From Glandiceps talaboti (lineage: Eukaryota > Hemichordata > Enteropneusta > Spengelidae): a stretch of 64,000 bases of DNA. Below the pieces are notes generated by a model, which did not search any database, was not told the DNA's origin, and saw only the letters and a list, made by a program, of their open reading frames with translations. The translations under genes and the position numbers were made by a program. Of this stretch, positions 34,157 to 46,980 are shown piece by piece (within the stretch, counting starts at the first letter, position 1; every line of letters starts with the position of its first letter). The stretch covers positions 9,530,501 to 9,594,500 of the forward strand of contig NC_135558.1 of NCBI RefSeq assembly GCF_964340395.1. Direction: 5' to 3'.

Positions 34157-36860
34157 GCCGACAGATTATCATTTTCGTAAGCCTCACTGTACTCTATGAC
34201 ATGTTGGTTAACTTTTTTTTCATGATGGTATATTTTAAATTATATTAATTTAGTTTAGTTAAACAAGGAAATGATGACGAGAACTGGCTTTGTGATGCGA
34301 CGCGACCGTGACCTTGGCATTACGTGTTGGTAGTCATGTAACAAAAATGCCCAAGAACATGTAAATTTATGACACATTTTGATTCATTTTACAATGACGT
34401 TATTCCCCAACTCAGTTAAACTTCTGGAAATGAATTGAGTATTAAAAATTAGCCAATAACGAACGATTCTGAACTGTAATCACGTGATTGTTCTGTTGAT
34501 TATGCTCCCCTGCTAAAATAACAGTCTGACTTATTGTAAGTTTATGGTACATGAAGATCCATTTTAGATTGACACTATTCCCAAACTTAGTTGAAAACTT
34601 CCGAGAATGATGATGTACACAACCAAGAAACTACGATTTATAATTTTTTAATCACGTGATCGTTCTACTGATAATGCACCTGTACGAAAATAAATTGCAG
34701 AATGAGTTATTGTCGGTAAGATTTCAGTTTGTGATACATCAGGATTCATTTAACAGTGACACTATTCCCGAATTCAGTTAAACTTCAGGGAGAACATCAG
34801 ACATACATATAATAACCCACGACTCTCCCAGGTTTATTTATGGTTATTCAAACCATCAAGCGTCATTTATCGCCGTCATTATCCCATGGTTATTATGTAC
34901 ATGAACGTCGCAAGGTAACATTGCATGACCATGGCCATTTAAAAGGAGATTGGTTATATGCACAAAAGTTAGAACTGGATATAGGTTATTTGTCAATATA
35001 TTACTCAACTCAGAAAGAATCGATCAAAGTTTCGGGGCTACAAGCAATCACATTAAAATCAAATGTGGTGAAAATTGTGCGTTGATCTACCCTGTACAAT
35101 GTGCGACAGGGAGATCTCAACTGAGCTTTTCGAAAAGCAAGCGGTTTAACTAGTAGCGTCGACAGATTATCATTTTCGTAAGCCTCACTGTACTCTATGA
35201 CATGTTGATTAACTTTTTTTTCATGATGGTATATTTTAAATTATATTAATTTAGTTTAGTTAAACAAAGAAATGATGACGAGAACTGGCTTTGTGATGCG
35301 ACGCGACCGTGACCTTGGCATTACGTGTTGGTAGTCATGTAACAAAAATGCCCAAGAACATGTAAATTTATGACACATTTTGATTCATTTTACAATGACG
35401 TTATTCCCCAACTCAGTTAAACTTCTGGAAATGAATTGAGTATTAAAAATTAGCCAATAACGAACGATTCTGAACTGTAATCACGTGATTGTTCTGTTGA
35501 TTATGCTCCCCTGCTAAAATAACAGTCTGACTTATTGTAAGTTTATGGTACATGAAGATCCATTTTAGATTGACACTATTCCCAAACTTAGTTGAAAACT
35601 TCCGAGAATGATGAATTCGGGTACACAACCAAGAAACTACGATTTATAATTTTTTAATCACGTGATCGTTCTACTGATAATGCACCTGTACGAAAATAAA
35701 TTGCAGAATGAGTTATTGTCGGTAAGATTTCAGTTTGTGATACATCAGGATTCATTTAACAGTGACACTATTCCCGAATTCAGTTAAACTTCAGGGAGAA
35801 CATCAGACATACATATAATAACCCACGACTCTCCCAGGTTTATTTATGGTTATTCAAACCATCAAGCGTCATTTATCGCCGTCATTATCCCATGGTTATT
35901 ATGTACATGAACGTCGCAAGGTAACATTGCATGACCATGGCCATTTAAAAGGAGATTGGTTATATGCACAAAAGTTAGAACTGGATATAGGTTATTTGTC
36001 AATATATTACTCAACTCAGAAAGAATCGATCAAAGTTTCGGGGCTACAAGCAATCACATTAAAATCAAATGTGGTGAAAATTGTGCGTTGATCTACCCTG
36101 TACAATGTGCGACAGGGAGATCTCAACTGAGCTTTTCGAAAAGCAAGCGGTTTAACTAGTAGCGTCGACAGATTATCATTTTCGTAAGCCTCACTGTACT
36201 CTATGACATGTTGATTAACTTTTTTTTCATGATGGTATATTTTAAATTATATTAATTTAGTTTAGTTAAACAAAGAAATGATGACGAGAACTGGCTTTGT
36301 GATGCGACGCGACCGTGACCTTGGCATTACGTGTTGGTAGTCATGTAACAAAAATGCCCAAGAACATGTAAATTTATGACACATTTTGATTCATTTTACA
36401 ATGACGTTATTCCCCAACTCAGTTAAACTTCTGGAAATGAATTGAGTATTAAAAATTAGCCAATAACGAACGATTCTGAACTGTAATCACGTGATTGTTC
36501 TGTTGATTATGCTCCCCTGCTAAAATAACAGTCTGACTTATTGTAAGTTTATGGTACATGAAGATCCATTTTAGATTGACACTATTCCCAAACTTAGTTG
36601 AAAACTTCCGAGAATGATGAATTCGGGTACACAACCAAGAAACTACGATTTATAATTTTTTAATCACGTGATCGTTCTACTGATAATGCACCTGTACGAA
36701 AATAAATTGCAGAATGAGTTATTGTCGGTAAGATTTCAGTTTGTGATACATCAGGATTCATTTAACAGTGACACTATTCCCGAATTCAGTTAAACTTCAG
36801 GGAGAACATCAGACATACATATAATAACCCACGACTCTCCAAGGTTTATTTATGGTTATT
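34157..36860. repeat. Hierarchical tandem array: 1006-bp unit (2.7 copies) built on about 180-bp sub-repeats
   Basis: ACAGATTATC plus TTCGTAAGCCTCACTG recurs at 34161, 35162 and 36168. Copies 2 and 3 appear identical where they overlap; copy 1 lacks five bases (GATGATGTAC against GATGAATTCGGG). Inside each unit a sub-repeat (CATTTTACAATGACGTTATT and variants) recurs after about 177 and 186 bases, with CACGTGAT words. After 36860 similarity becomes patchy, as in an older, decayed unit. Identical 81-, 67- and 61-codon ORFs in the copies are by-products. Confidence 0.95.
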
Positions 36861-36969
36861 GGTGAAGGGTCTATGGTTAAACTTAAACATCATTATCCCA
36901 TGGTTATTATGTCTTGCATTTGCATGAAAAGCCATTTAATGGATGCATTGCCGTTTATAAATAAATAAA

Positions 36970-37415
36970 TAATAATAAAGTTACTGATGTGTTAGAGCAC
37001 TTTAGGAGGTCATACCTAGTGTACAATAGAAACTTGAATTTGAGTTGTGGTGTCGATACATGTAGTGTCCGAAATAGGAAGTATATTTATCCCTTCTGAG
37101 AAATTCATACTGAAGAGACTAGAACAATTTAGATTAAGTTCTTATATAAACTATCTAATAGTATTAAGATTACGCTAACAAAACCTTCAAGTTCACTTTT
37201 GCCTCAAAGTGCAAGATAAGTGAAGCACTGATTGTGAAACGGCCAAAAACTTACATGACATGTTCTGCAGCTAGTGTGGTAGCTAGGTAATACATGTATT
37301 ATATGTATAAGTTTATGTGTAGTTATGTTTGAACCCTTACATGAAGTAATATTTAAACAATTTATGAAAGAAACAGAGACAAGAACAAATATATATGTAC
37401 CACAAGCTAACGAAA
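36970..37415 (-). repeat. Inverted fragment of the interior of the 39102-41136 element
   Basis: Reverse complement of about 39285-39700: shared words include GTTAGAG.ACTTTAGG.GGTC, TCATACCTAGTGTA and AGTGTGGTAGCTAGGTAAT. Similarity stops near 37415, before any terminal repeat, so it is a partial copy. Confidence 0.82.
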
Positions 37416-37920
37416 AATACTGGTCCCTGACATGTTTGAAATTGTTTGTCATGATTTGACAAGTGTCCTGGTTGGTAAGGTACAACAGAATACTCGAACC
37501 TGTGCATCATTTCCCTGCCAGGACATTTTTTTTCTAGCAGCAGTGGTCCATCTTTTTTTTCCATCACACACTCATATCCGGATTTTTTTTCAAGCAACTC
37601 CATTTGGCATCTTTTTTCCCCGAAATCTTCCAAGCCCCCCCCCCAGGATATCAAATGGTCAACCCCTAATTTATCATGTATTCAGGGGAATCCATTATTT
37701 TCCACTTCATGTCATTCACTCTCTTGCTTTCCAAGCTTAGTCCGTTCTTTAACGCACTCGGAGAACACATGAAAACCTTGCAAAGAATATACAGGCATGC
37801 GAAAACTTTAGGGATTTCACGGGTGAAGTTGTACAGTGTGGTTTCTTCTTAAAAGCCGTTACAAGGGCGTCTGGGGGGGGGGGTAGAAAACATTCATGCA
37901 AGTTTGGACATCCTAAAAAC

Positions 37921-38150
37921 TACAGGTTTGGATAGAATTGATGCATGTCAAGTTGTTAATTTATGCCATACATTGTGTTTCAAACCATCATGCCACATTA
38001 ATATTATTTCTTTCAAATGGTTGTTTCCCCGATTGTGTTAAGTTGCAAGTGAAATTACCACTTTTCAAAAACGTGAACAGGGAAGACCAAGGAAATTGCA
38101 GACCAATATCTGTGTTACCTGCTATGAGTATAGTTTTCGTTTATAACATT
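37921..38150 (+). pseudogene. Non-LTR retrotransposon reverse transcriptase remnant
   Basis: One frame reads TTGLDRIDACQVVNL; after a frameshift near 38000, a second frame reads NGCFPDCVKLQVKLPLFKNV, then a stretch ending in NCRPISVLP. The order (GLD.I..., then G.FP..WK, PLFK, NYRPISVLP) is the start of the LINE reverse-transcriptase domain (CR1/Jockey-type). The frameshift, stop and lack of the rest of the domain show a dead fragment. Confidence 0.85.
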
Positions 38151-38330
38151 TGTTTACAGTTGATTTGTAATCTAACACTTATATCTTATATTTGACCTTG
38201 GCAAATCTTTCGCGTCTATGTACAATGAACTCGGTGAAGACTTCCTTTACTAGTATCACACTGTAGAACTCTTTCATGAGTCTCCGACAAAGATCTCATA
38301 TTAACTATTTTTAATTTTATTTCATTGTCA

Positions 38331-38642
38331 ATGTATGTATGTATGTATGTATGTATGTATGTATGTGTGTGTGTGTATGTATGTATGTATGTATGTATTT
38401 ATGTGTGTATGTGCATGTGTGTATGTATGTATGTATGTATGTATGTATGTATGTATGTGTGTGTGTGTATGTATGTATGTATGTATGTATTTATGTGTGT
38501 GTATGTGCATGTGTGTATGTATGTATGTATGTGTATGTATGTATGTATGTATGTATGTATGTACGTATGTACGTACGTACGTACGTACGTATGTATGTAT
38601 GTATGTATGTATGTATGTATGTATGTGTGTGTGTGTGTGTGC
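38331..38642. repeat. Long compound (TATG)n/(TACG)n/(TG)n microsatellite
   Basis: About 310 bases of TATG units with TGTG and TACG sections and an inner duplicate. All long ORFs here (Met-Tyr-Val-Cys or His-Thr-Tyr-Ile repeats) are low-complexity artefacts. Confidence 0.98.
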
Positions 38643-39101
38643 AGCGTGCGAAATCATTTTTAACGCCGGTCCTTCGGCCCGAGACCAACAGATTTCCGTT
38701 CGGACCGACAGTTTTTCAGAATTACAACAATGTATCGGTCCTTATGAACGACTGAAATTTGGAGTAAATAATAACATTTATTCAAAGATATATCCAATTT
38801 TACCTACATGAATCTGATCTTGTGTTACCTATTTTACTCTCGACATCATCTCAAGTCAAGCGACACAGAGCTAGCTCGCTACGTGTTGTTGTCAATGTTG
38901 ATATCATGTGTACATATGACGTAGCATACAGCATTTACATTATGAAATTATGTTAGCAAACACATAATTGACCGAATTTCTCCAATTATTTGTGTCTTGA
39001 CTGATCAGAACGTCTTAGACATCCAGACCCATTTTACGCATTCAGCACATGCGTCTTTTCCCACCATGATATAGTAATTGTTGTAAAGTTTACTGTTCTA
39101 A

Positions 39102-41136
39102 GGGACCGGTCAGTTTCTTCGGCCTGGGGGGGGGGCGGTGGATTGGTAGGGGGGGGTCACCCTGTTTTTGAAATTGGCAGTAGGGGGGGTCATGCTGTTT
39201 TGAAAATTGTGGATAGGGGGGGTCATTGTGTTTTAGATTGTGATGGAAGAAAAATATCCTTTCTACAATGGCATATAGCCTTGTCTGAAATGTGGTACAT
39301 GTCAATATTTGTTCTTGTCCCTGTTTCTTACATGAATTCTTTAACATTACTTATTAGTTCAAACCTAACTATACATATTCATATACATTGTACATGTACC
39401 GGTATTACCTAGCTACCACACTAGTTACAGAACATGTCATGTAAATGCTTGGCTGTTTCACAATCAATGCTTCACTTATATTGCAGTTTGGGGCAAAAGT
39501 GAACTTGAAGGTTTCGTAATGGTAATTTTCATAGATAGTTTATAAATGAAGTTAATCTAAATTGTTCTACTCATCATGCTATTGATACTACAAATCACCA
39601 CATCTCATCAGATTCCAGTTACTATTATACACTAGGTATGACCACCTAAAGTTCTCTAACATACCGGTGACTTTATTATACATGCAATATTAATGCCCCT
39701 ATATACTAATGTTACGTGTCCATTTTATGTGACATGAGAAACTCATTTAAAAACGTTTTATGTTAGCTTTTCGAAGCTTGGAAATATTACCTCAATGGTT
39801 ATGAATAACCTAAACATTGCCTTAGTATCTCAAGCAAAAAACTCCAGATCTGCCAGGGGGAAAACCCCAAGGACTCCCTCACCCCCAGAGGTCACTTATA
39901 CATTCAACCAACAATCAGATGCACCAACAACCTTTTTACTGTCATAATGGTATTAAACTTTTCTTAAATATTTTCACCCTATTCTAATTTGATATGATAT
40001 TGTCTTTTCAAGATATGAAACGTTTGCCAAGATAGTCTAAAATTGCCTTAAACTCCAAATCTCCCCTACCAATGATACTACCATTATAGATGTGCTGACC
40101 TTTACTACATGTATATAATGATGCCATTTAAACTTTTTAAGAACATATTTCAACCCTTAGTGTAAGTTATAAAGAATAGTTTCTGATACTTGCTGTCTTG
40201 TAAAGCATGGATTAAGTTATTGCTTGAAAGGGTCTGAATAGCCTAAATATTGGCTTTAAGAGTAAAAATACTCCAGGGTTTCTAGAGGGAGACCCCCTCA
40301 GACCCCCCACATGAGGTGGACATATCCCAGTCTCAAGCTCTTCCCCTCTTACTGTCAAGATGCTATCAAAGTATATTTCAAAAGTATTTCAACCCTATGT
40401 AGTTGCTTTTAACATGTTGGTGTTGTCTTGTAAGGCTTGGAAATTATTGTCTGAAAGGGTCTGAATAGTCTCAAAATTGACTTTTCAGAGTTAAAAACCT
40501 CTGGGGCTTCTAGGGGGAGACCCCCGAGGACCCCCCCCCCCCCCCACACACACACACATGAGGTGTACACATCCTAGTCTCAAGATCTTCCCCCTACCTC
40601 TTACTGTCAAGATCCTATCAAACTATATTTCAAAAATATTTCAACCTTATGTAGTTGCATTTTACATGTTGGTGCTGTCTTGAAAGCTTGGAAATTATTT
40701 TCTGAAAATGTCTGAATAGTCTCAAAATTGACTTTTCAGAGTTAAAAACCTCCTGGGCTTCTAGGGGGAGACCCCCTAGGACCCCATAAGAGATGTATAT
40801 ATTCCCTTCTCAAGCTTTCCTACCCTTCACTGCCAAGATGCTATTAAACTCCTTTTCGAATATATTTACCCTGTGTAGTCAATAATTATAAATATGATAG
40901 TGCTAACCTGGGATCTTATAAAGTAGATGCAAGACAGTCAAGCAGTCCACACTGAGTCACGATAAAAAAATACCTGTCATGTGAATATTATATATTGGGG
41001 GGGGGGGGGGTCATCATGTTTTAGAATTAAGTGATAGGGGGGGTCAGGCTGTGTTTTACAGATAGTGACTTTTTGTCGGTCCGATTTAAGAATCCACCGC
41101 CCCCCCCCCCCCAGGCTGGAGAAACTGACCGGTCCC
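39102..41136. mobile_element. 2035-bp Harbinger-like element with 45-bp inverted ends and TAA target duplication
   Basis: Left end GGGACCGGTCAGTTTCTTCG and right end (reversed) GGGACCGGTCAGTTTCTCCA continue alike through a G-run to GGTGGATT. TAA precedes the left end (39099-39101) and follows the right (41137-41139). A 3-bp TWA duplication with GGG ends suggests PIF/Harbinger. No transposase ORF. The interior contains four degenerate repeats of about 230 bp holding CTTCTAGGGGGAGACCCCC-like words (about 39840-40800). Confidence 0.85.
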
Positions 41137-42569
41137 TAAGTGTATGAAACTTTTAACGTGTTTGAGACAGTTCCACGTTGTATTTATAAAGTATGTGGCG
41201 ATATTTAGAAGGCAGCAATGAGCTTCCGAAGAAGAAGACGAATTTAAACAGACACTGTTTTTTAAAGGCTGGTATTAAAGCTGGTAAATGTTAGCGGGTT
41301 TCCCGATCAATTTACCGGGGTTCCTCGTGTGTGTTGCCATGATCAAAACAAACTGACGGAAAACATATAAATTACTCTGAAAATGGCGTTTTAACTAATA
41401 AAGAAGGCAGGCACACTTCGTAAAATGTCTTCAGTACGATAGGTTTTTTTTTGTAGAACAGTAAAAAAAATGCGTAGTCTGATTGCTTTCAATTTGATTC
41501 ATATGATAATGTATGTCCTGTCATGTTGTAATCAACGTATAAACTTAGAAATGTTGCATTTTTGTTGCCATTGTTTTATCTGGAAAATTACTGCATCATG
41601 CCAAACACGGGTACATATAGTTGATGACACATTATAGTACAGTTACCATATCACGCTCCCACGTCAAAAAAAATTGCATTGTAAGACATGTTTAGCCATA
41701 CTTCTCTTCATCATGGTCCGATTTCTTACACAAACAGTCGAGTCAGAGACGATACTCAATACACCACTGTATGGTATACGGATAGGGCTTTATAGGGGGG
41801 GGGGGGGGCTTCAGTACATATTTGAAGGAAGACGAAACCGCTATGTGTCACTTTTGTGGATGGAAATTGAAATAAAGTGAATACACAGTTTTCAAGAGGG
41901 ATAGTTATGCGACAAAACTTTCTGCCATGATGAAGTTGTGGGTCTACTTTCACTAAGAGTTGGAAAGCTACATCAGCTGTTGCCACAGACGATGAATATG
42001 ACTTTGGATATGTGATTCAGAATTTAGTGAATCGTACAGAGAGGAAGGAGAGGACTGTGATCTCTTAGAGATTGCAGATAATGCATATTTAATGATTCAT
42101 TCACCCATATTATCTACAATCTATGGATATGTATTTCTATGGTGTAATGAATACATTCAGTCTCAGACCACTATAGTCTATAGGAACAGATTATGCGAGA
42201 ATGAATATTCATAGTTTCTGGGTTCATAGTTACAAATGACAATCTCTACTCATAGAGTCAAATATTACTTGGTAGTGAATCAAAATTTACTTCCAAGTTA
42301 TTTGTTGACTCTGTGAGTGGAAATTTTATGAAATAATAGTGGATAGTGAACAATTCGTTGTACTCTCTTTTACTTTAGTATATCTAAAGATATGTTGTAT
42401 CATATTAAAGTTCAAAATCATTAAATCTGTAAATGGAGGGTATATAAATATAGGTCGTGAACGTGAACTGCATTGAGTATGGACCAGCAGATTTCCTTAA
42501 GGACCAGCAGTATTTGCTACATGTCGGTCCTTATGACCAGTAGTCATTTTCCCTTAAGTTCACACACTG

Positions 42570-42650
42570 TGTGTGTGTGTGTATGTGTGTGTGTATCTAT
42601 GTATGTACGTACGTACGTATGGACGGACAGACGGATGGATGGATGGATAT
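42570..42650. repeat. Compound (TG)n/(TACG)n/(GGAT)n microsatellite
   Basis: Short GT run, then GTATGTACG and ATGGATGG sections. Confidence 0.95.
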
Positions 42651-43406
42651 AAACGTATGTTATTTAATCTCCTGATTGATCAAATGCTTGCTTTGCGAAC
42701 TTATTATTATCTCCGCTGACATTGGGAATGTCTTCAACAATAACAGTTCGAATCCGTTTTGTTCAGGAACAAAATACTAATTTTTTATGTATCCAGGTAA
42801 AATCAATTATTTTCCTGTTTGCGTGTTAATTCAGGCCTAAGGTCATTCACTCTCTTGCTTTCCAAAGGTTAATCATAGTCTATGTGCCAAATTCCCAACT
42901 ATAAAGACTAGGTACATTTATCGTAACGATAATATATACTAGGTACTAGACTATCCAAAGGTAGGTTATTAACTACGCTCACTCTGTGAACCAGAAAGGA
43001 CATGAAATAAATATAAACATTGTAACACCGTTTATCTGCTCGACGTTGGCAGTACTACACGTTCCCTAAGTTACAATATTTTTTGTTGATAGGGTCAACT
43101 CTTCGTTCATGTATAATCACAGTGGTAAAGCAAAACTAATGATCTGCGCTCAAACGGTCTTTGCTAAATTTTGAAACGACCCAAAACCCATAAACGAGCC
43201 AAAACTAGAGAAAAAAACGAAAATGATCCAAAACAAGCCATTTAAGGAAATAGGAACATGAACGATTTGTCCTATTGCAACGATTGGTATTTCATGCTGT
43301 ACCTTTTATATCATCTACATATAAAACTCAACTTGCAAATATCACTCAAATATTAAAAACATGTTATTATCCCTGCAAAACATCCTTTCAATGGGTAATC
43401 GTAATG

Positions 43407-43408
43407 AT

Positions 43409-43439
<31 letters not shown>

Positions 43440-43442
43440 TTA
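43407..43442. repeat. (ATTT)n microsatellite
   Basis: About nine TTTA units. Confidence 0.97.
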
Positions 43443-44738
43443 CCAGTCCTGGCACTTTTTATCAAATCTTCAATGAGCCTTGATGGCTTTCATGATCAGT
43501 TCATGTGTTTCAAGTATCACATGGAAAATATACCTAAAACCATTACTGAATAATTATATTTGGCGATCAGTCTTTTTTGTTTTCACGCCAATAAATGGGT
43601 TTAATCAACACCAGTCGATTGATCCGTCTGTAGTGAATGACGAAAACTAAACCATAAACGTTCGTAATGAACCATGCTTGAGACTTTAGTTGATCTCAAA
43701 CTTAAACCGCATACTATTAGGCAATTTCCTGATTGTCGTTTTGTGTAAGTTTCACGATGAGCCTTATTGTCAACGCCCTTTCCACATAAATTCTATTAAA
43801 ATCAATTATAATTGCAATTAGGGTAACGATCATATGAAATGTGATCAGAAAGATCGACTATTCATTAACTTATGTTACGAGTCACATGACATGTCGTACA
43901 CACAGTGTTGTTTATCTCTCTGTTCGATATGTCCAAAGAGCAAACCCCATCTTTAGTTTGGCATCAAATGAATATCCTTAAAACTGTATCAGATATTATA
44001 AACCCGAGAATTTGAAAGTACATGTAAGTAATTTTAGTACTGTAACAAGTAGAAAGTCGTACTTGGGCCATGGGGTTATACAGCCTGTACATATGCCAGT
44101 TCGTCAAATACTACACGGTCATTTCTGGCTGTGACAACTATTGCCGCAATGGGAAAAAGAAGTCTCTATCAATTTCAGTTTTAAGTTTTGCGATCGGCAA
44201 AACACTTCTTTTTAGGTGTTGATTTTTGTAGCAGTCAAGTGGTTGTTTTTGTCACTCATTTACTGTGTAACAGTCCATGTTCAGGCGATGCCATCTTAGC
44301 ATGCTGGATAACACTATAGATACTAACAGTACTCCGGGTGACGGGTCGTGTTGCAAACTGAAGGTGTCGGCTACACAGCATGTAACTTGTAAAATTTAAC
44401 CCTGAGGTCAGGATTCAAGTGCGCAGCTGTGGGTACTGGACATTGAACCGATTCAAGTAAAACAAATTCCAACAAGTTAAACCGGTTACGAACTGATTTA
44501 CTTTGAACCGAATCGAAACCACCCACCCACGAATCGGTTCAACTACATGTAAATCGGATTACATCTGATTTAATAGCATATGAAGACATGAGAACTGAAT
44601 TCGAATCAAAACAGGTTCAGAATTTAGTAGATGTGGAAAGGCTATACAGTCTGCTACAGTAACCTTTGTTTTTTAAAAGCACCCACATTCTATTTAAAAT
44701 GGTATTACTTTTGACAAAAGCACTACATTAAATGGTTA

Positions 44739-45203
44739 GCTGCAATAATTGTAGCGTCTTGTTGCGATTTTGAGGTTTTTTCGTCTGTTTTGGTGACTTT
44801 TTAAGATTTAGTGATTAACACGCACCTAACGTTACAATTCCTAGTGCAGGAATTCCAATCAGCTGATGCGATGCGGATCTGCATCGCACGTTTCAATCCC
44901 TATTTTCGCCAAAATATCGACCTACCTACGGAAAATCTGACATTTCCTAACCACAACACTTCTTTTGAAAACTTTCGCGGTTGCAAGAGCTCGGCAAATG
45001 TACCGCGTAATCAACGACCTTCGTTTTCAAAATTGTCTTGTTTCGCATTTTCGGCGGCCGTTTTTTGACGGGGGAAAGGGCAGATCGGGGCGTCGATTGT
45101 GCTGCGGGGAATTTGCGGGTTAAACACTAAAACTTAAAAAGTCACCAAAACAGATGAAACTCAAACACTCAAAACCGCAACAAGATGCTACAATTATTGC
45201 AGC
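44739..45203. mobile_element. 465-bp inverted-repeat element flanked by TA
   Basis: Arms of about 85 bp: GCTGCAATAATTGTAGC at the left and its exact complement at the right, continuing through CTGTTTTGGTGACTTTTTAAG. TA lies at both outer edges (44737-44738, 45204-45205), as for Tc1/mariner-like elements. The interior is unusually GC-rich and has no transposase. Confidence 0.82.
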
Positions 45204-45205
45204 TA

Positions 45206-46663
45206 TGGAGGAGTATGGATTGCAGTGAAAGATTTGCTATTGAAACGCAATATCATCTGATATTTGCCATCCAAATATTCCTGACAGTTATACACAGAGA
45301 ATGTGGACGATTGGAGACCGATACATCTAGAACAATCCTGTTATCCCAGGAATTTTGGGCAATGGGCCTGTGTATGAAAATCTTATGATGAAAATATTGC
45401 GTATACGGTCATTGGATTTTGAGACACACAACTGAAATCTTCATATAATTCCAGTATTGAAACTACAGCTATACAGTATAGTAGCTTCGCTGTAAAACGT
45501 ACCTTCGCTCATGTGAATACAGAACTCAAACTCACACACTCACACGATCGGTCATACTTGGTTGATTATACCTCGGTAAAAGCCTTTTGCACATGGTACG
45601 ATCTGACAGGTGTGCGCATGTATTATATGCTAAAAGATCTTATGGGAATTTTATCATTTATAGGAATATATCAAGACATAAAGTTCGCGGTCTTGCAACT
45701 CTTATCTACCTCAGTCTTGTTGTTTTATACTGAAAACGGGGAGGGGGCATGGGGCGGAATGGATAAAACCTCAAACGTATTTTTGGTCACGCTTTGAAAA
45801 CGAAGGGGTATCGAGAATGGATAAAGCGTGTTTTGTTCATGCGCAGACAAGAAACTGACCTGGTGTTTTCTTCTCTTTTATATGTCCTACCATTTATGCT
45901 TAATATCTAGACGTTTGCATACATCGCTACTACAAAATTCATTTTCCGTTTTGAGAAAGTAACATCGATGGTACTTTCAGGGATTGATATGTTGGAGTTC
46001 AGATAAAATCAAGTTATTTTTGTATACTGTTGACAAAGAAACATATTAGCATGTTTTTAAAAGACAACAACTTCAGTTCCAAATCGTCATATAGAGTTAC
46101 ATTATTTCTCCGATTTTTTTTTTTAAATTTTGGTTCATCAAAAAAAAAGAATAAATACAAATAAAGTATCATGACAATAAGTAAGCAATAGTTTAGACGA
46201 ATACATTTATATAACGATCATATATTTATTTCAGAGAAAATGTATAGTTACCCTGCTTATGGCGCAATTTCTGTGGCTATATAGTTACACTTTGTTAGCA
46301 CACATACAGGGCCCTAGAAATAAGCGGTAGCCACATGTCATCTAACTACCAGTTCTTCAAGCTGACTGTCATTTATTTTTAAAACCGGTAGTGACTGTGA
46401 CTACCAAAACAAGTTAGAAAGGACATCTAAAGTATGAAGACCAGTTTCACTTGTTGGAGGGAACTTATTTCTTTCTGAACTGGGTTATTTGCACATGCAA
46501 TTTTTTTGACCCTACAAAGTGATAGCATAGACTTCCGAAAATATCCCAATTCCACTAGTACATGTACTTTCAAGAATTACATAAGACTACTGTTATGGGT
46601 ATCCATCCTCTTTTTGTAAGTTACCCTAAATTATGAAAGGTCGATTATACAAATATACAAAGA
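45206..46663. other. Intergenic stretch upstream of gene 2
   Basis: Only short ORFs (67 and 94 codons) without recognisable motifs. No repeat structure noted. Confidence 0.45.
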
Positions 46664-46706
46664 GTGTTATTGATGAAACTCTGGTTCTTCTGTCCACGGA
46701 CGAATA

Positions 46707-46776
<70 letters not shown>

Positions 46777-46930
46777 CGAAGACGAAGACTGTCTTACTAT
46801 TTACTGTAACATAGATGACTGTGGAGCAACTTGTCCATTTTATCAGTGCTTGAAATCAATCTTATCACACTACGATAATTATCACGATGGAATTAAAATT
46901 AAACTGGTTAGATTGTTAATTATAACCTAG
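46664..46930 (+). other. Poly-Asp ORF with Cys/His-rich tail (doubtful exon)
   Basis: A (GAT)n run reads as about 22 Asp codons, then DEDEDCLTIYCNIDDC and a tail with further Cys and a His-x4-His pair, loosely like a C2H2 finger. Spacing is not canonical, and no strong donor links it to gene 2, whose ATG has a stop just upstream. It may be a decayed finger exon or chance. Confidence 0.2.
46708..46776. repeat. (GAT)n microsatellite
   Basis: About 22-23 GAT triplets about 350 bases upstream of the gene 2 start codon. Confidence 0.98.
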
Positions 46931-46980
46931 TTTTTGATTCGTTGAAAGATAATGAGAAAGGTGATTAAGTCAATATCACT

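Larger units (their letters stand above)
41137..44736. other. Intergenic stretch without a supported gene
   Basis: 41294-41440 resembles 55947-56120 (GATCAATTTACCGG, AACTAATA.AAAGAAGGCA), a dispersed repeat pair. A small hairpin pairs about 42250-42275 with 42296-42322. Microsatellites lie at 42570-42650 and 43407-43442. No credible exon. Confidence 0.45.

Noticed and set aside
34840-36159. Identical 81- and 67-codon ORFs present twice
   Set aside because: They are identical only because the DNA is a recent 1006-bp tandem duplication; no coding features, and the third unit lacks them.
38325-38811. Long overlapping ORFs of Met-Tyr-Val-Cys and His-Thr-Tyr-Ile repeats
   Set aside because: They are translations of a TATG/TACG microsatellite and open in several frames at once.
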